Shown piece after piece: positions 43,073 through 53,853 of a DNA stretch of 64,000 nt. The position numbers were made by a program, and so were the translations under genes. The notes beneath the pieces were generated by a model. It saw nothing but the letters and a program-made list of their open reading frames with translations, had not been told where the DNA came from and made no database searches. The number at the start of each line of letters is the position of its first letter. The first letter of the stretch is position 1. This DNA comes from Didymella arachidicola (Eukaryota > Ascomycota > Dothideomycetes > Pleosporales > Didymellaceae): assembly GCA_016630955.3 (NCBI GenBank), contig CM049987.1, positions 2,542,001-2,606,000 on the forward strand. The letters are read 5' to 3'.

Positions 43073-45076
43073 ATGGGTCGAGTCACGCTCCCTTCGAAGC
43101 AAAAGGTTACAGCACCGTTCAGGTCAAAAGCTGCCTTCGTTGATTTTATTCGATCTCCGCAAGGCAACGAGGGCCAAGCTACCGTAGGCGACGCCAGATG
43201 GTCCAACAAAGATCTTGAACCAACACCCGAGAAAGATAGGACATGGACATGGTAAGCGACCTTGAACGTCGCCTCTGGCTCAATTACTGATGATCGTAGG
43301 TATAACCTTCCGTTGTACTGGTTCTCAAATCAGTTCTCTTTGGTCGGCTGGAACACTGGTTCTGCACTGGTCACAGTTGGTCTGGTGAGCCCCTCTCGCC
43401 ATACCATAGACCTGAGATGCAAGGCTGACAGACCCTAGACATGGCAACAATCCTTCGTCTCAGCATGCATTGGATCGTTTCTCGCTGCTGTTGTAGTCGT
43501 ACTCATGGCGCGTCCGGGTGTTAAGTATCACATTGGATTGTCAGGTCTTCGTTCCCTTATCAAGTATTGTGACTAACAGCGTATAGCCCGGTGCTCGTCC
43601 GCTCGACCATGGGAATGTATGGCGGATACTTCTTCGTCTTCATTCGAGCCATTGTATGCATCATCTGGTACGGTATCCAGACATTCTACGCTGGTAACAT
43701 TCTCTCCGTGATGCTGCGCTGCATCTTCGGTAGCTCGTGGGAGAATTTCCCCAATGCACTTCCTGCCAGCGCAAATGTTACCTCGAAACAGTTATTAACA
43801 TTCTTCATGGCTTGGCTCATGGAATTCCCATTTGTGAGTATCCCAATTTCCATAAGGTGCTTGTTTGCTAGAACACTGCTGATGGTAACAGATGTGGGTA
43901 CATCCCAAGAACATCCATTACATCTTCACTGTGAAGGGTGTTGTCATGCCTGTCGCTGCTTTCGCTGTGTTTGGCTGGTGCATGACGAATGGAGGCGGAC
44001 TCGGCTCGATGAGCCTCGCGTCAGCAGGTCAATTCTCGACGACACCCCTAGGCTGGAGAATCATGGCTGGCATCAATACTATCTTCGGCTCTCTCTCGCC
44101 CATGCTGGTCAACCAGCCTGACCTTGCGCGCTACTGCAAGAAGCCTCGCGACGCTGGTCCAATCCAAGGCGTCAGTGTCTTCGTTGCCTCGGTCATCGTT
44201 TTCTTCCTCGGCATGGCATCGACTACCTCGATCCAGGCTAAGTGGGGCGAAGCGTACTGGAACGTCTGGGATCTTTTCGAGGCTATCCTTGACCACTACT
44301 CGAACTCTGGAGCACGCGCTGGCATCTTCTTCGCTGCTCTTGCGTTCTACCTCGGCGTCTTTGCAACCAACTTTGGCGCCAATTCGATTCCGTTCGGCTC
44401 TGACATGACCGGTCTCTTCCCGAAATGGCTGACAATCCGCCGAGGGCAGATCTTGTGCGCGGTTCTTGGTGTGGTCGTTCAGCCCTGGCAACTCATGGCT
44501 AATGCAACTGCCTTCCTCAGGTAAGTATCGAGACGCATATTCCATAGGCCAAACTGACTCTGCCCCAGCTTTCTTGGCTCTTACAGTATCTTCATGGCGC
44601 CTTTGTGCGCTGTCATTATTATCGACTACTTCATTGCGCGCAGAGGGAATGTGCACGTCCCATCCTGCTATGTTGGCAACAAGAGTGGCCTATACTGGTT
44701 TTGGTCGGGGTTCAATTGGATCGGTGCTGCGGCATGGTTGTTTGGCACTACTATGGGCATCCCGGGCTTGATAGGCCAGTACCAACCGCAGATGATCAGC
44801 AATGCGGCAAAGTACATGTACATGATGGGATGGCTTCTGACATTCTTCACGTCCGCTATTTTGTACTACATCGCAACTACGATCGTCAAACCGCGGATCT
44901 TTCCTGCCGGATTTGAGACTACTCCGCTGAGGTGGGAATGGCTTGCTGAAGATGGTCGAGAGGGATTCTTCGATGGCGAGAGGGAAGGTGGAGAACTCTA
45001 CTGTCCTTCTACTCCACCGACGACGGATATTGAGGAGATTGACATGGGTGAGAAGCAAAGCAAAGCGCCTTACTAG
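43073..45076 (+). CDS. NCS1-family nucleobase / allantoin permease
   Basis: Six exons: 43073-43251, 43300-43384, 43439-43539, 43587-43833, 43892-44520 and 44569-45076 (1749 nt, 582 aa). The junction at 43539/43587 restores KYHIGF/PVLVRST, a strongly conserved NCS1 segment, which fixes the splice sites. About 12 membrane helices are present. Family marks include YWFSNQFSLVGWNTGSA, QPDLARYCKKPRDAG and NFGANSIPFGSDMTGLFP. NCS1 (Fur-type) carriers import uracil, allantoin, uridine, thiamine or related compounds with protons at the plasma membrane. Head-to-head pairing with the zinc-cluster gene, and proximity to an allantoinase-like gene, make allantoin or another ureide/nucleobase the leading candidates. 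The acidic C-terminal tail is usual for endocytosis control of these permeases. Confidence 0.92.
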
Positions 45077-45460
45077 AGTGTATATAGTTTCTATCGCGTT
45101 GGATAATGCTCGGTGTGTACCTGTCTGTCGTTACTTTGATAGACTTTGTTCTCGCTTCATAATAACCAGGATCATTTCGTCAGACGATATGCCATTCAGA
45201 AGCCGTTTGATATTCGTAGTTGACCGAAGGCTGTGCGACTCTCTGCCAAGGGAATCTCGCGACTCGGCTGGGATTGTTCCACACATCTTTCGCCAATTCT
45301 TAGTAAAGGGGAGACAAATTGGATTACACGCCTCAACATCAGGCTTTTGAACCTTTGTGTGTTCTAGTAATTTCATTGCATCGATGTATAGGATGCCTCG
45401 GCTGACTGCACCTGATCTACGACTTCCCCAATCATCTTGTGATATTGGAGAAAAATTCCG
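45077..45460. other. Convergent spacer
   Basis: 384 bp between the stops of the permease and the MFS transporter. It contains only the two 3' flanks. Confidence 0.45.
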
Positions 45461-47367
45461 CTATGATGACGAAGGCTTATTGTCTTCATCACCGATGTGA
45501 AATCCTTTCTCTGCAGTAGAGATAATTTCTGTATCAGTGTCCTGTCCATCAATGATATGTGATTGGAGCACATCAACATTGTCCGCTGTGCCTTCGTCGC
45601 TGTCCGCGGTTGGTTTGGGGGCCTTTATGCTAGTGTTGCCAACCCAGCAGGTCAGAATCAAGCTCAACCCTGAGCAAACTGTGAAAAACACAAATATATA
45701 GTGTAGCCCTTGCATATACATGTCCAGTATATGGTCTTGCTGGCCCTGCGTGAGGTCTAAGCTGTCGAGAGCATATGTAGAGGAAGTGAGCTCAGACAAT
45801 AAGCCGTTAGACACGTAGGGTTCGGCTACCAGGCTCTGACGGAGCGTGTTCGAGAGTATCACTCCAGCGACAACAAGGCCAAACGAACCACCAATAGTGC
45901 GTATAAAGTTACGTAATCCTGTTGTGACCGCTCGATCTTCAGTGCGGCTGTTGGCATACATGCCTACAAGGGTCGGTTGTAGGGTCAGGCCAATGCCAGC
46001 GCCTTCCACGATGAGCGCGGGAATCAGGAGACCAAGACTTGTGGTGCGGCCGAGCATCAAGGTCAGTCCATTTCCAATTGTCCAGAGTGCGAAGCCGATT
46101 AAGATGCAGTGCATGTAGCTACCTATCCGTGTCATGTACTGCCCACTTGCAATGGACGCGAATGACGAGGTGACTACGACCGGAAGGATGAGAGCGCCCG
46201 ATAACAGTGGAGAGTATCGTAGTATCGATTGGAAGTAAATTGGTAAGTAGAAGAAGTTTCCGAAATAGGCCAGACCAGTGAGGAAAGCTTGCAGATATAG
46301 GGCCCAACAATGTGGAGCATGATAGAGTCGTAGAGGCATAATCGGCAAGGGTGCAAGCATCCACTCGTAAAGTACGAACAAGACCATGAGAACCACGCCG
46401 ATTACGGTCGCGCAGATGAAGAATGCGGACGACCAGGCGTATGTGACTCCGCCGCCAGAGAGGGGAATAAGAAGCAAGAGTGTCGACGCAATGTTCAGCA
46501 CTATGCCGCCATAGTCGATCTTCTTCATCTGCTCCATGGTATCGCTGGATACATGTTTCAGTGGCAGGAAGAATACGAGCACCAGTGTGGTCGGAATTGT
46601 CATGATGGGGATCATCCAGAACACCCATCTCCAGGATCCGCCTTCAACGACAGCGCCCCCAAGGAATGGACCAATACCGTTGCCGAGAGCAATGACAGCA
46701 CCGAGCCAACCTAGGTGTTGATGTTAGTCACATCGTTATCATGCCATAAGGCCAGGCGCGACCCACCTTGGTATTTTCCACGATTCTGCAGTGTCGTGAT
46801 ATCGCTCACGATGATCATGACAAGACTATTGATGCCTCCACCACCAATGCCTGCGATAGCACGAAGCACGAATAACTGCTCCGAGGTCTGCGAAAACCCG
46901 CAGCCCAAGTCACCCATTGCCAGGAGAAACAGGCAGACGAGCAATAGGCCCTTTCGACCGAATATGTCGGATAATCTCCCAATGATCAGCTGAAATGCTG
47001 TAGACGCGATCAGGAAAGACGTGCCAATCCATGATGTCGCAGTTCCAGTATTGAGGTCTCCAGCTATCGCAGGTGTTGCTGTCGACACACTCGTCTGGTC
47101 AACGAAGGACACAAAGAGGCATACAGACAACGTCGGTATTGCTATTCGGAGCTGTCTTGCAGTCATGGTGTTACGCTGTCCGCTGATGGAGTGTGTATCA
47201 CTAGTATCGTCACCATCGTTATAGGAGCTCCCATCCCTCGTCGATGTCGATGCTGGACGGGTAACGTCGTTGTTTGGGGCAGATGCCGTCACGACCTGCG
47301 AGTTGTGGTTTTGATGTCTCTCATCAGGCTCTTTCTTCTCGTTGTAATGCAGAGTAGAGTTTGACAT
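45461..47367 (-). CDS. MFS drug/toxin efflux transporter (DHA2, 14-TM type)
   Basis: Two exons on the minus strand: 47367-46767 and 46710-45461 (1851 nt, 616 aa). The intron restores GKYQ/GWLGAVIALG. Fourteen hydrophobic segments are consistent with DHA2 drug:proton antiporters. Motif A is GRLSDIFGRKG and motif C-like glycine pattern is VEGAGIGLTLQP. An N-terminal hydrophilic stretch of about 75 residues (Ser/Thr/Asp-rich) precedes TM1 (SVCLFVSFVDQTSVSTATPAI). Such carriers export mycotoxins, antifungals and other amphipathic compounds. It is divergent from the OYE gene with a 669-bp shared promoter, a common pairing for detoxification. The ATG at 47367 (MSNSTLHYN) is preferred; an upstream in-frame extension exists. 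No defect is seen. Confidence 0.92.
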
Positions 47368-48036
47368 GCTTCGACAAAAGGTATGGTAGGTCACCGATAT
47401 GGCTGAAATAAATCATGGATAATACCGAGCAACATCATATATTCAAACAAAGTTTACTTGAGGAATCGTCAATCAAATTATGCGAAGAAGGCTGCGAAGC
47501 GAATTGTGGAGAAGCTGTCCCCACTGTACAGCAATTTGTTTTGCTCATCGGTAAGGTAGCTTGCGCAATAACGATGGAGACGCCAGTACTGGCTGCGATG
47601 CATTCAATGACGGCAAAGATGGTAAATCCGTGATGGGAATTAAGGACGGAAGACGGCAGCCGCAGTTGCGAAGCGGGAGTGGATTTCGCGCCTTGGCATC
47701 GGTAATTTTGAGCCGATGCGGGACGCTGCTTCCTCGGATCCACTGCTGCCATGTCTCGAGTCACCGACACGATACAGCATTACCTGACACTACGCGCGGG
47801 TACTATCAACGCGATGATAGAGTACTCGACAAAATATGTCGGCCGCGAAGCTTCAGGGAAGACCCTTGCCGCTTGTGGGGACACCACAATGGAACCGCGA
47901 TGATAAACATCAAGCCTTTGGCTAGGTATGAAGCCTCAGCAGAGCCTATCAATTACTGAGATTCATCGACTCTGCACCGCGTCACCACTTGGTTCAATCA
48001 GCTTCTTCACACGCAACGAGTATATAATCTACCAGA
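47368..48036. promoter_or_regulatory. Divergent promoter, DHA2 efflux pump / Old Yellow Enzyme
   Basis: 669 bp. TATATAAT at 48021-48028 lies only about 10 bp upstream of the OYE ATG, too close for a normal TATA box, so it is probably leader sequence. No clear stress element (such as TTACTAA) was picked out by eye. Confidence 0.4.
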
Positions 48037-49203
48037 ATGTCACGACTTTTCCAGCCTCTGGCACTCGGGACGACGAAGATAGGACATCGGGTCGCAATGG
48101 CTCCATTGACCCGATATCGCATGGACGACGACTGGAATGCGACAGCTCTGAGCGAAGGTACTTCCGAGAATATACAGGCAACGAGGTTGTCTCTTTTACT
48201 GACACAGCTTTCAGAGTACTACGAGCAAAGAGCATGTGTTCCGGGCACACTCATCATCAGCGAGGCTACAGTCATTTCCAGGAGTGCCGCTGGTTGCCAC
48301 AATGCGCCTGGCATTTGGTCAGATTCGCAGGTTGCAGCTTGGAAGAAGGTAACGGCAGCTGTTCATGCAAAAGGCTGTGTCATCTTCTGCCAGCTTTGGC
48401 ACCAAGGACGAGCCGCTCATGCAAATGTTTTGGAATCGCAAGGGTTTAGACTCTTGTCTTCCAGTGCTGTACCCATCAGTCTGCAAGACCAAACACCAGA
48501 CGCCATGACAGAGGAAGAGATACTACAAACCATCGTTGACTACGTGACAGCGGCCAAGCACGCAATCGCTGCGGGGTTCGATGGTGTCGAGATACACGGC
48601 GCCAACGGCTACCTACCAGACCAGTTCCTACAGACAACCTGCAACAAGCGCGTGGACAGTTGGGGTGGAAGTTTGGAGAACCGAGCAGGATTCCACTTGG
48701 AAGTGACCAAGGCGGTCGTTGCTGCGGTTGGCGCAAACAGAACGGCAATGCGCCTGAGCCCTTATAGTGATTTCAATGGTATGCTCATGCACGAGCCAGA
48801 GCCAACATTCGAGTATCTCCTCACTCAAATGAAACCTCTTGGTCTCGCATATCTCCACTTGATCGAAGCAAGAATCAAAGGCAACGATGACGCTGAGTGC
48901 GGAGGCCAGAAGAATGTCTCGTGGATGGTGAAGCAGTGGGGCAACGCAAGTCCTGTCGTGCTGGCTGGAGGCTTCAAGCCCTTATCTGCCAGGCGAATCG
49001 TCGATGACACATACGAAAAGCACGATGTGATCATTGCGTTTGGTCGGTTCTTCGTTTCGAATCCGGATCTTGTGTTTCGTATCAGAGAAGGAGTACCACT
49101 GACTGAGTATGATCGTTCGGTGTTCTATACCCCGAAGCTACCGAAAGGGTATATCGACTACCCTCACTGTCAGCAGTATCTACAAGCAGCAGCACAAGCA
49201 TGA
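48037..49203 (+). CDS. Old Yellow Enzyme-type flavin oxidoreductase
   Basis: Predicted exons 48037-48157 and 48215-49203 (1110 nt, 369 aa). The 57-nt intron (GTACTT...TTTCAG) is a multiple of three and stop-free, so a single-exon reading is also open; splicing gives EYYEQRACVPGTLIISE, the usual family form. OYE-family marks: MAPLTRYRMD (FMN region), QLWHQGRAAHA (active-site loop), GFDGVEIHGANGYLPDQF, and SWGGSLENRAGF. Enzymes of this TIM-barrel family use FMN and NAD(P)H to reduce activated C=C bonds of enones and nitro compounds. Fungal members act in secondary metabolism or detoxification of electrophiles. There is no signal peptide, so it is cytosolic. It is divergent from the efflux pump. 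Confidence 0.92.
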   Translation: MSRLFQPLALGTTKIGHRVAMAPLTRYRMDDDWNATALSEGTSENIQATRLSLLLTQLSEYYEQRACVPGTLIISEATVISRSAAGCHNAPGIWSDSQVAAWKKVTAAVHAKGCVIFCQLWHQGRAAHANVLESQGFRLLSSSAVPISLQDQTPDAMTEEEILQTIVDYVTAAKHAIAAGFDGVEIHGANGYLPDQFLQTTCNKRVDSWGGSLENRAGFHLEVTKAVVAAVGANRTAMRLSPYSDFNGMLMHEPEPTFEYLLTQMKPLGLAYLHLIEARIKGNDDAECGGQKNVSWMVKQWGNASPVVLAGGFKPLSARRIVDDTYEKHDVIIAFGRFFVSNPDLVFRIREGVPLTEYDRSVFYTPKLPKGYIDYPHCQQYLQAAAQA

Positions 49204-51143
49204 ATCGTAATAACTTCGAGTCGACCGGCTACCATGCCCCGTGATGTGCACGTGTCGCCGTCGAACGCACAACAGCCTCGCCTCGGTGAACTTGAAGACT
49301 TGCTTCAGAATCACCCAAAGATGAAGAGGTTTCAGAAGCCTTTGCATCATCAGGGATGCAACATCTTCACACTCGGTGCAAGACCTCTTAATATGATCCA
49401 CCCGAGGCGAAGCCACGTCCAACTTCTCGCTGTCCATCCTGCACCGCTTACTGTCATTGTCCAGATACGACACTAGCAAAGGTCCGTGATGCTGACCACA
49501 GGCGCTCGATCTTAATCGTCCAGAGCTAGGCGGCCGGGCTTATCGAAGGGGGCCTCGGTGACTCGGTGACTGCGTCTGGTGTCGAAGGGATTTACACAAG
49601 ACTGCGTCAATGGCTGTAGTTCGGTTAACGCTCTCGGTAAAGATCACTGCGTACAGGTGGCAGCCTCATGACAGAGTGACCAATACCGTCCACATTTATG
49701 AGAATCGTGCCCACAGACGTCGATGATCACCACTGCCAGACAGCTGCAGCACGCAGCACGTCCCCCGGGGCTCCCTTCCAAACAGCCACGACCGCAGCAA
49801 TGTAACAGAGTCGTTGGCGGCGGACATAAGCAAAGCAAGCCACTTACATTAACTTACCTACACGAAGGCGCGTGCCTAGCTTGCCATCTAGAAAGCTTGT
49901 GCGGCGCCCCCAGAAAGGTCCAACCAGGTGCATGCGCCAATACCCAACGTCCCGGTTTGTGTGCGCCGAATCACATGCAGTATTTATAGCGGGCATCGAA
50001 CGATATCATGACCGTCAGCCGTGTTCCAACTGTTTTGGCATCCCAAAGCGATGAAGCATGACAGTCCTTCAAGGCTACCGATGATAGTGGCGCACTGATC
50101 AACCGCTCTTAAGCGCTCTGCCGCACGCAGCGTGTGAGAATTCCGAGTGACAGGGACGGCCGCTACCGACTAGCCACCAATTCTCCAAGACAAAGCCAGT
50201 CGCAGCACTTATCATCCAAACGTAATGGTGGAAGTCGCGACCGAAGCCATTGGTTCGTGGAGGATCCGCAAGTTTCGACACTACCACGGCGCATCTACTC
50301 AACCATATCGAGCTACTGTCGCAGGTGGCCGCGGTGATGGACGACAAAATATGGTGTTGACTAGCCGGAGCGGGGTCCGGACGCTTTGGAGATGGTCGAA
50401 ACTGGATCGAAGGTGTGTATTCTACGACTAGCCCTACACCGTTAGCTCCGCCGAAGGTAAGCATTCTGGCCAGCGCCACGGCTTGTTTTGGCGCGCTGTT
50501 TTAGGAAGGAGCAAGAAAATACGGGCGGAGCGTAATGATGCCAAGACACCTGTTCCGCATCCTTCAAGGTTGCATTATTGTTGCGTTGGGGATGCTGATG
50601 GCTGTTCGCAGATGAGAGCAGTGCGTGGAATGCAGGCTGCGATGATTTGCGGGTGAAAGAGAAGGCAGAAGCAGCAGCGGGCGACCGCTACGGCGATTTA
50701 CACTGCTCTTGGCAGTAAAAAGCTTTCCAAGACATCTCATCCGCTGCTTGGTGGGTCTTGTCTTTCCCCTTGGATTGTATCTTACCGAGGCTTGTGCATC
50801 GACTCATTCCTAGGCGGTGATTGGCGCGCGCGGAGGAGGTTGCAGCAGTTATCGCGCACGCGCCTGGGTGTATTGGGGAAAATGAATGGCGGTGGCAATG
50901 CGATTGACAATGTAGACCTGCCGTATCAAAGCTAGGTTACGGCGTCTATCTGTTACTGTTACGACCTCCTTCCTGATCGGCTGCTCTCAGGCGGCCAATC
51001 CGGCACACAACACACGAGCTACCATTGCGTGCTTTCACTTCAAATACCCATAAACCAGGGCTCCCCAAAGATCTTCTCTTCGTTGTCGCTCCCCACTACA
51101 CCACCCCACCTCACGAAGTCTACTTAGTAGCACGACCATCACC
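49204..51143. other. Intergenic region, about 1.9 kb
   Basis: Only short overlapping frames on both strands, none with a domain. The right 300 bp, with long pyrimidine-rich tracts (TCTTCTCTTCGTTGTCGCTCC near 51070), is a typical strong fungal promoter/leader for the POT transporter. A GC-rich stretch of alternating GCGC occurs near 50825-50865. Confidence 0.45.
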
Positions 51144-53109
51144 ATGCCTGTTGGTGACAACGACGCCGTTGTAAGTCATAGTGCCACATATATCCTCGCA
51201 TGCTTTTACTTACACTCGTTCAGACCGCCGTAGGCTTGGACCCGGCTCTCATCGACGCCTCTGGTGATCCTCAGCGCAAGAACCCTGCCCTGCACAGCAA
51301 TGAGGCACCACCATTCCTCTTCTCTGAGGGCAAGGCTACCCTCCAAGAGAGCTACCTGAGCGACAACGACAGCCTTCCCACCGAGGAGGAGCTCGCGACG
51401 CTCGAGCGCGTCGGTGCTGGTATCCCGTGGAGAATCTACACCATCGCCTTCGTCGAACTTGTGGAGCGTATGTCCTACTATGGATGCGTTCAAGTCTACT
51501 CCAACTTCATCGCTAAGCCCAGGCCCACACCCACTGGTGCCGCTCTCAATCCCAGTGATCCGGATGCCCAGCCTGGTGCCCTCGGTCTTGGAAAGCAGGT
51601 CGCTTTCTCCCTTACCACCTTCAACGCTTTCTGGGTCTACTGCTGCCCTCTTCTCGGAGCTTGGATCGCCGATACCTACCTCGGACGTTACAAGACTATC
51701 CTCTACTCAGTCATCATTGCTGAAATCGGTCACATTATCCTCGTCGTCTCTGCTATTCCCTCAGTCATGGACAGCTCCAAGGGCGGCCTTGCCTGCTTCA
51801 TCATCGGTCTTCTCGTCATGGGTCTCGGAACCGGTACCTTCAAGCCCAACATTTCACCTCTGATTGTCGAGCAGCTTGAGACGGACAAGCTTCAGGTCGT
51901 CGAGCGCAACGGCAAGCGCGTCATCATCGATCCTGCCATCACTGTCACCCGTGTGTACAACTACTTCTACCTGTTCATCAACATCGGTGCTCTGGCTGGT
52001 CAGCTTGGCATGGTCTACGCCGAACGCTACGTCGGCTTCTACCTGTCCTACTTGATTCCCACTGTCTTCTTCCTGTTGGCTCTTCCCGTCTTGATTGTGT
52101 GCAAGAAGCACTACATCCTCCGTCCCCCGAGCGGTAGCGTCATGGGACCTGCTTTCAAGCTCCTTGCTAAAGCTCTCGGCACGAGAAACTTGAAGAACTG
52201 GAATGATGGCAAGATGTGGGAGTCTATCAGGCCCTCTGCCCTCGGCGCCAACAAGCCCTCTTGGTACAACTTCGACGACGCCTGGGTTGATGAGGTTGCT
52301 CGTGGTTTCCGTGCCTGCGGTGTCTTCTTCTGGGTTCCCATCTTCTGGCTCGCTTACCGCCAGATGGATTCCAACTTGACCCAGATGTGCTCTACCATGG
52401 CTCTGCACGGTGTTCCCAACGATCTGTTAGCCAACTTGGATCCTATTTCCATCATCATCCTCGTTCCCAGTAAGTTTTAGTCTTCCACCAAACTGACGCT
52501 GTGTTGCTGACATGTTCTGTAGTTCTCGACACAATTGTGTACCCCTTCCTACGCAGGAGGGGCATCAGATTCACTCCTCTCAAGAAGATTTGCGCCGGTT
52601 TCATCGTTGCGTCCTTCTCCATGGTCTGGGCTTCGGTTCTTCAGTACTACGTGTACAAGACCTCCGACTTCTACAACCTGACCGCGGCCGAGATCAAGAA
52701 GGGCTACAAGTCTCCCATCAACGTTTGGGCTGTCACTGGTGTCTACATTCTCATCGCCATCTCCGAGATTTTCGCTTCCGTTACAACACTCGAGTATGCT
52801 TTCACCAAGGCGCCTAAGAACATGAGGTCTCTGGTTATGGCTGTACAGCTGTTTACCACTGCCTTCTCTGCTGCTCTTGCTCAGGCCTTTACCCCCTTGA
52901 CCGCCGATCCTCTCGTCGTATGGAACTACGGTGCCGTCGCCATCATCTCGTTCGTCACTGGTGTCCTCTTCTGGATTGCCTACCGCAAGATGGACAAGGA
53001 GGAGGATCAGCTCAACATGCTGCCTACCGGTCACCTTGGCAACTCTGAGCAGGCTGCCGACGTCGAGAGGCGCATCAGCGTCAGCGCCGTTGATGAGAAG
53101 AAGGCTTAA
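51144..53109 (+). CDS. PTR2: POT-family di/tripeptide transporter (Ptr2 type)
   Basis: Three exons: 51144-51170 (27 nt, MPVGDNDAV), 51224-52469 and 52523-53109 (1860 nt, 619 aa). Introns have GTAAGT donors. About 12 membrane helices. The POT signature VELVERMSYYGC is near TM1 (ExxERxxYYG family motif), with FKPNISPLIVEQ later. The long loop between TM6 and TM7 and the hydrophilic N-terminus (SYLSDNDSLPTEEELATLERV) match fungal Ptr2 proteins. These carriers import di- and tripeptides with protons across the plasma membrane. They are normally controlled by nitrogen and amino-acid signals and by ubiquitin-mediated turnover of N-terminal regulators. It has strong codon bias (many C-ending codons), which suggests high expression. 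Confidence 0.95.
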
Positions 53110-53853
53110 GCGTTGGCACCAACGAACAACACGTTGCGCGCAAACTCGCTGAAGTCTCATTTGCGGATGTTGTCAGATTTGAGATCGCTCGTTTAAATCA
53201 CGACGTTATGGTGTGCGCTCGCCAGGAGCTGCGACGATCTGTGATGTCATAGTAATACTTATACCCAATTTACGACCAAAGGTCACTTCACAAACAACTC
53301 TTATCTTTCTGTGTGAAATCACGTCTGTGAATGTTGAGGCTCAGCGGTAAACCTTCTCTGTTAGTTTTAGCACACCACCGATTATGATAGTCACGCCTCG
53401 GCCCATCACCGACCGTGCCGCCGCCTCGACTTTGCTTGATCTTCGCCAGCTCCTGCCTTTCTCGGTCGTCTTTAGCCTGTATACTTCGCACCCGCGCCAC
53501 GCTCAGTGCAACACAACGTGTACGAAACTCCACATCTAAACTTGCTCCAGCCAAAGAGACGTCATTCCGATCCGCGCGCTGATCACTCCCCATTCTTACC
53601 CCACACAGCACACGCCTACCCCAGAGCATCCCACAAGGCCCCACACCACGACAACTGATCGCTATCCTTATTCGCTCGTTGCAGCGCGCGCGCACGTTGA
53701 GATGCCAGGGAGAACAATGGATGCCGAAGACGGCTAGCCATCGTCGTTCAGCTCGGAGGTAGAATGCGCCGCGCTGGTTCTTAAGAGTGGGTGACTGCCG
53801 TGGAAGCCTTGAGGGCTACCTCGAACCGAAGTTGCCATCTCACCCTCAACAGG
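53110..53853. other. Intergenic spacer between tandem transporters
   Basis: 744 bp. Holds the 3' flank of the peptide transporter and the promoter of the next MFS gene. No clear element is picked out. Confidence 0.4.

Noticed and set aside
44048..44656. Minus-strand 202-codon frame inside the NCS1 gene
   Set aside because: Charged translation without a family; overlaps a clear permease exon.
48021..48028. TATATAAT as TATA box of the OYE gene
   Set aside because: Only about 10 bp from the ATG; a functional TATA would normally lie further upstream.
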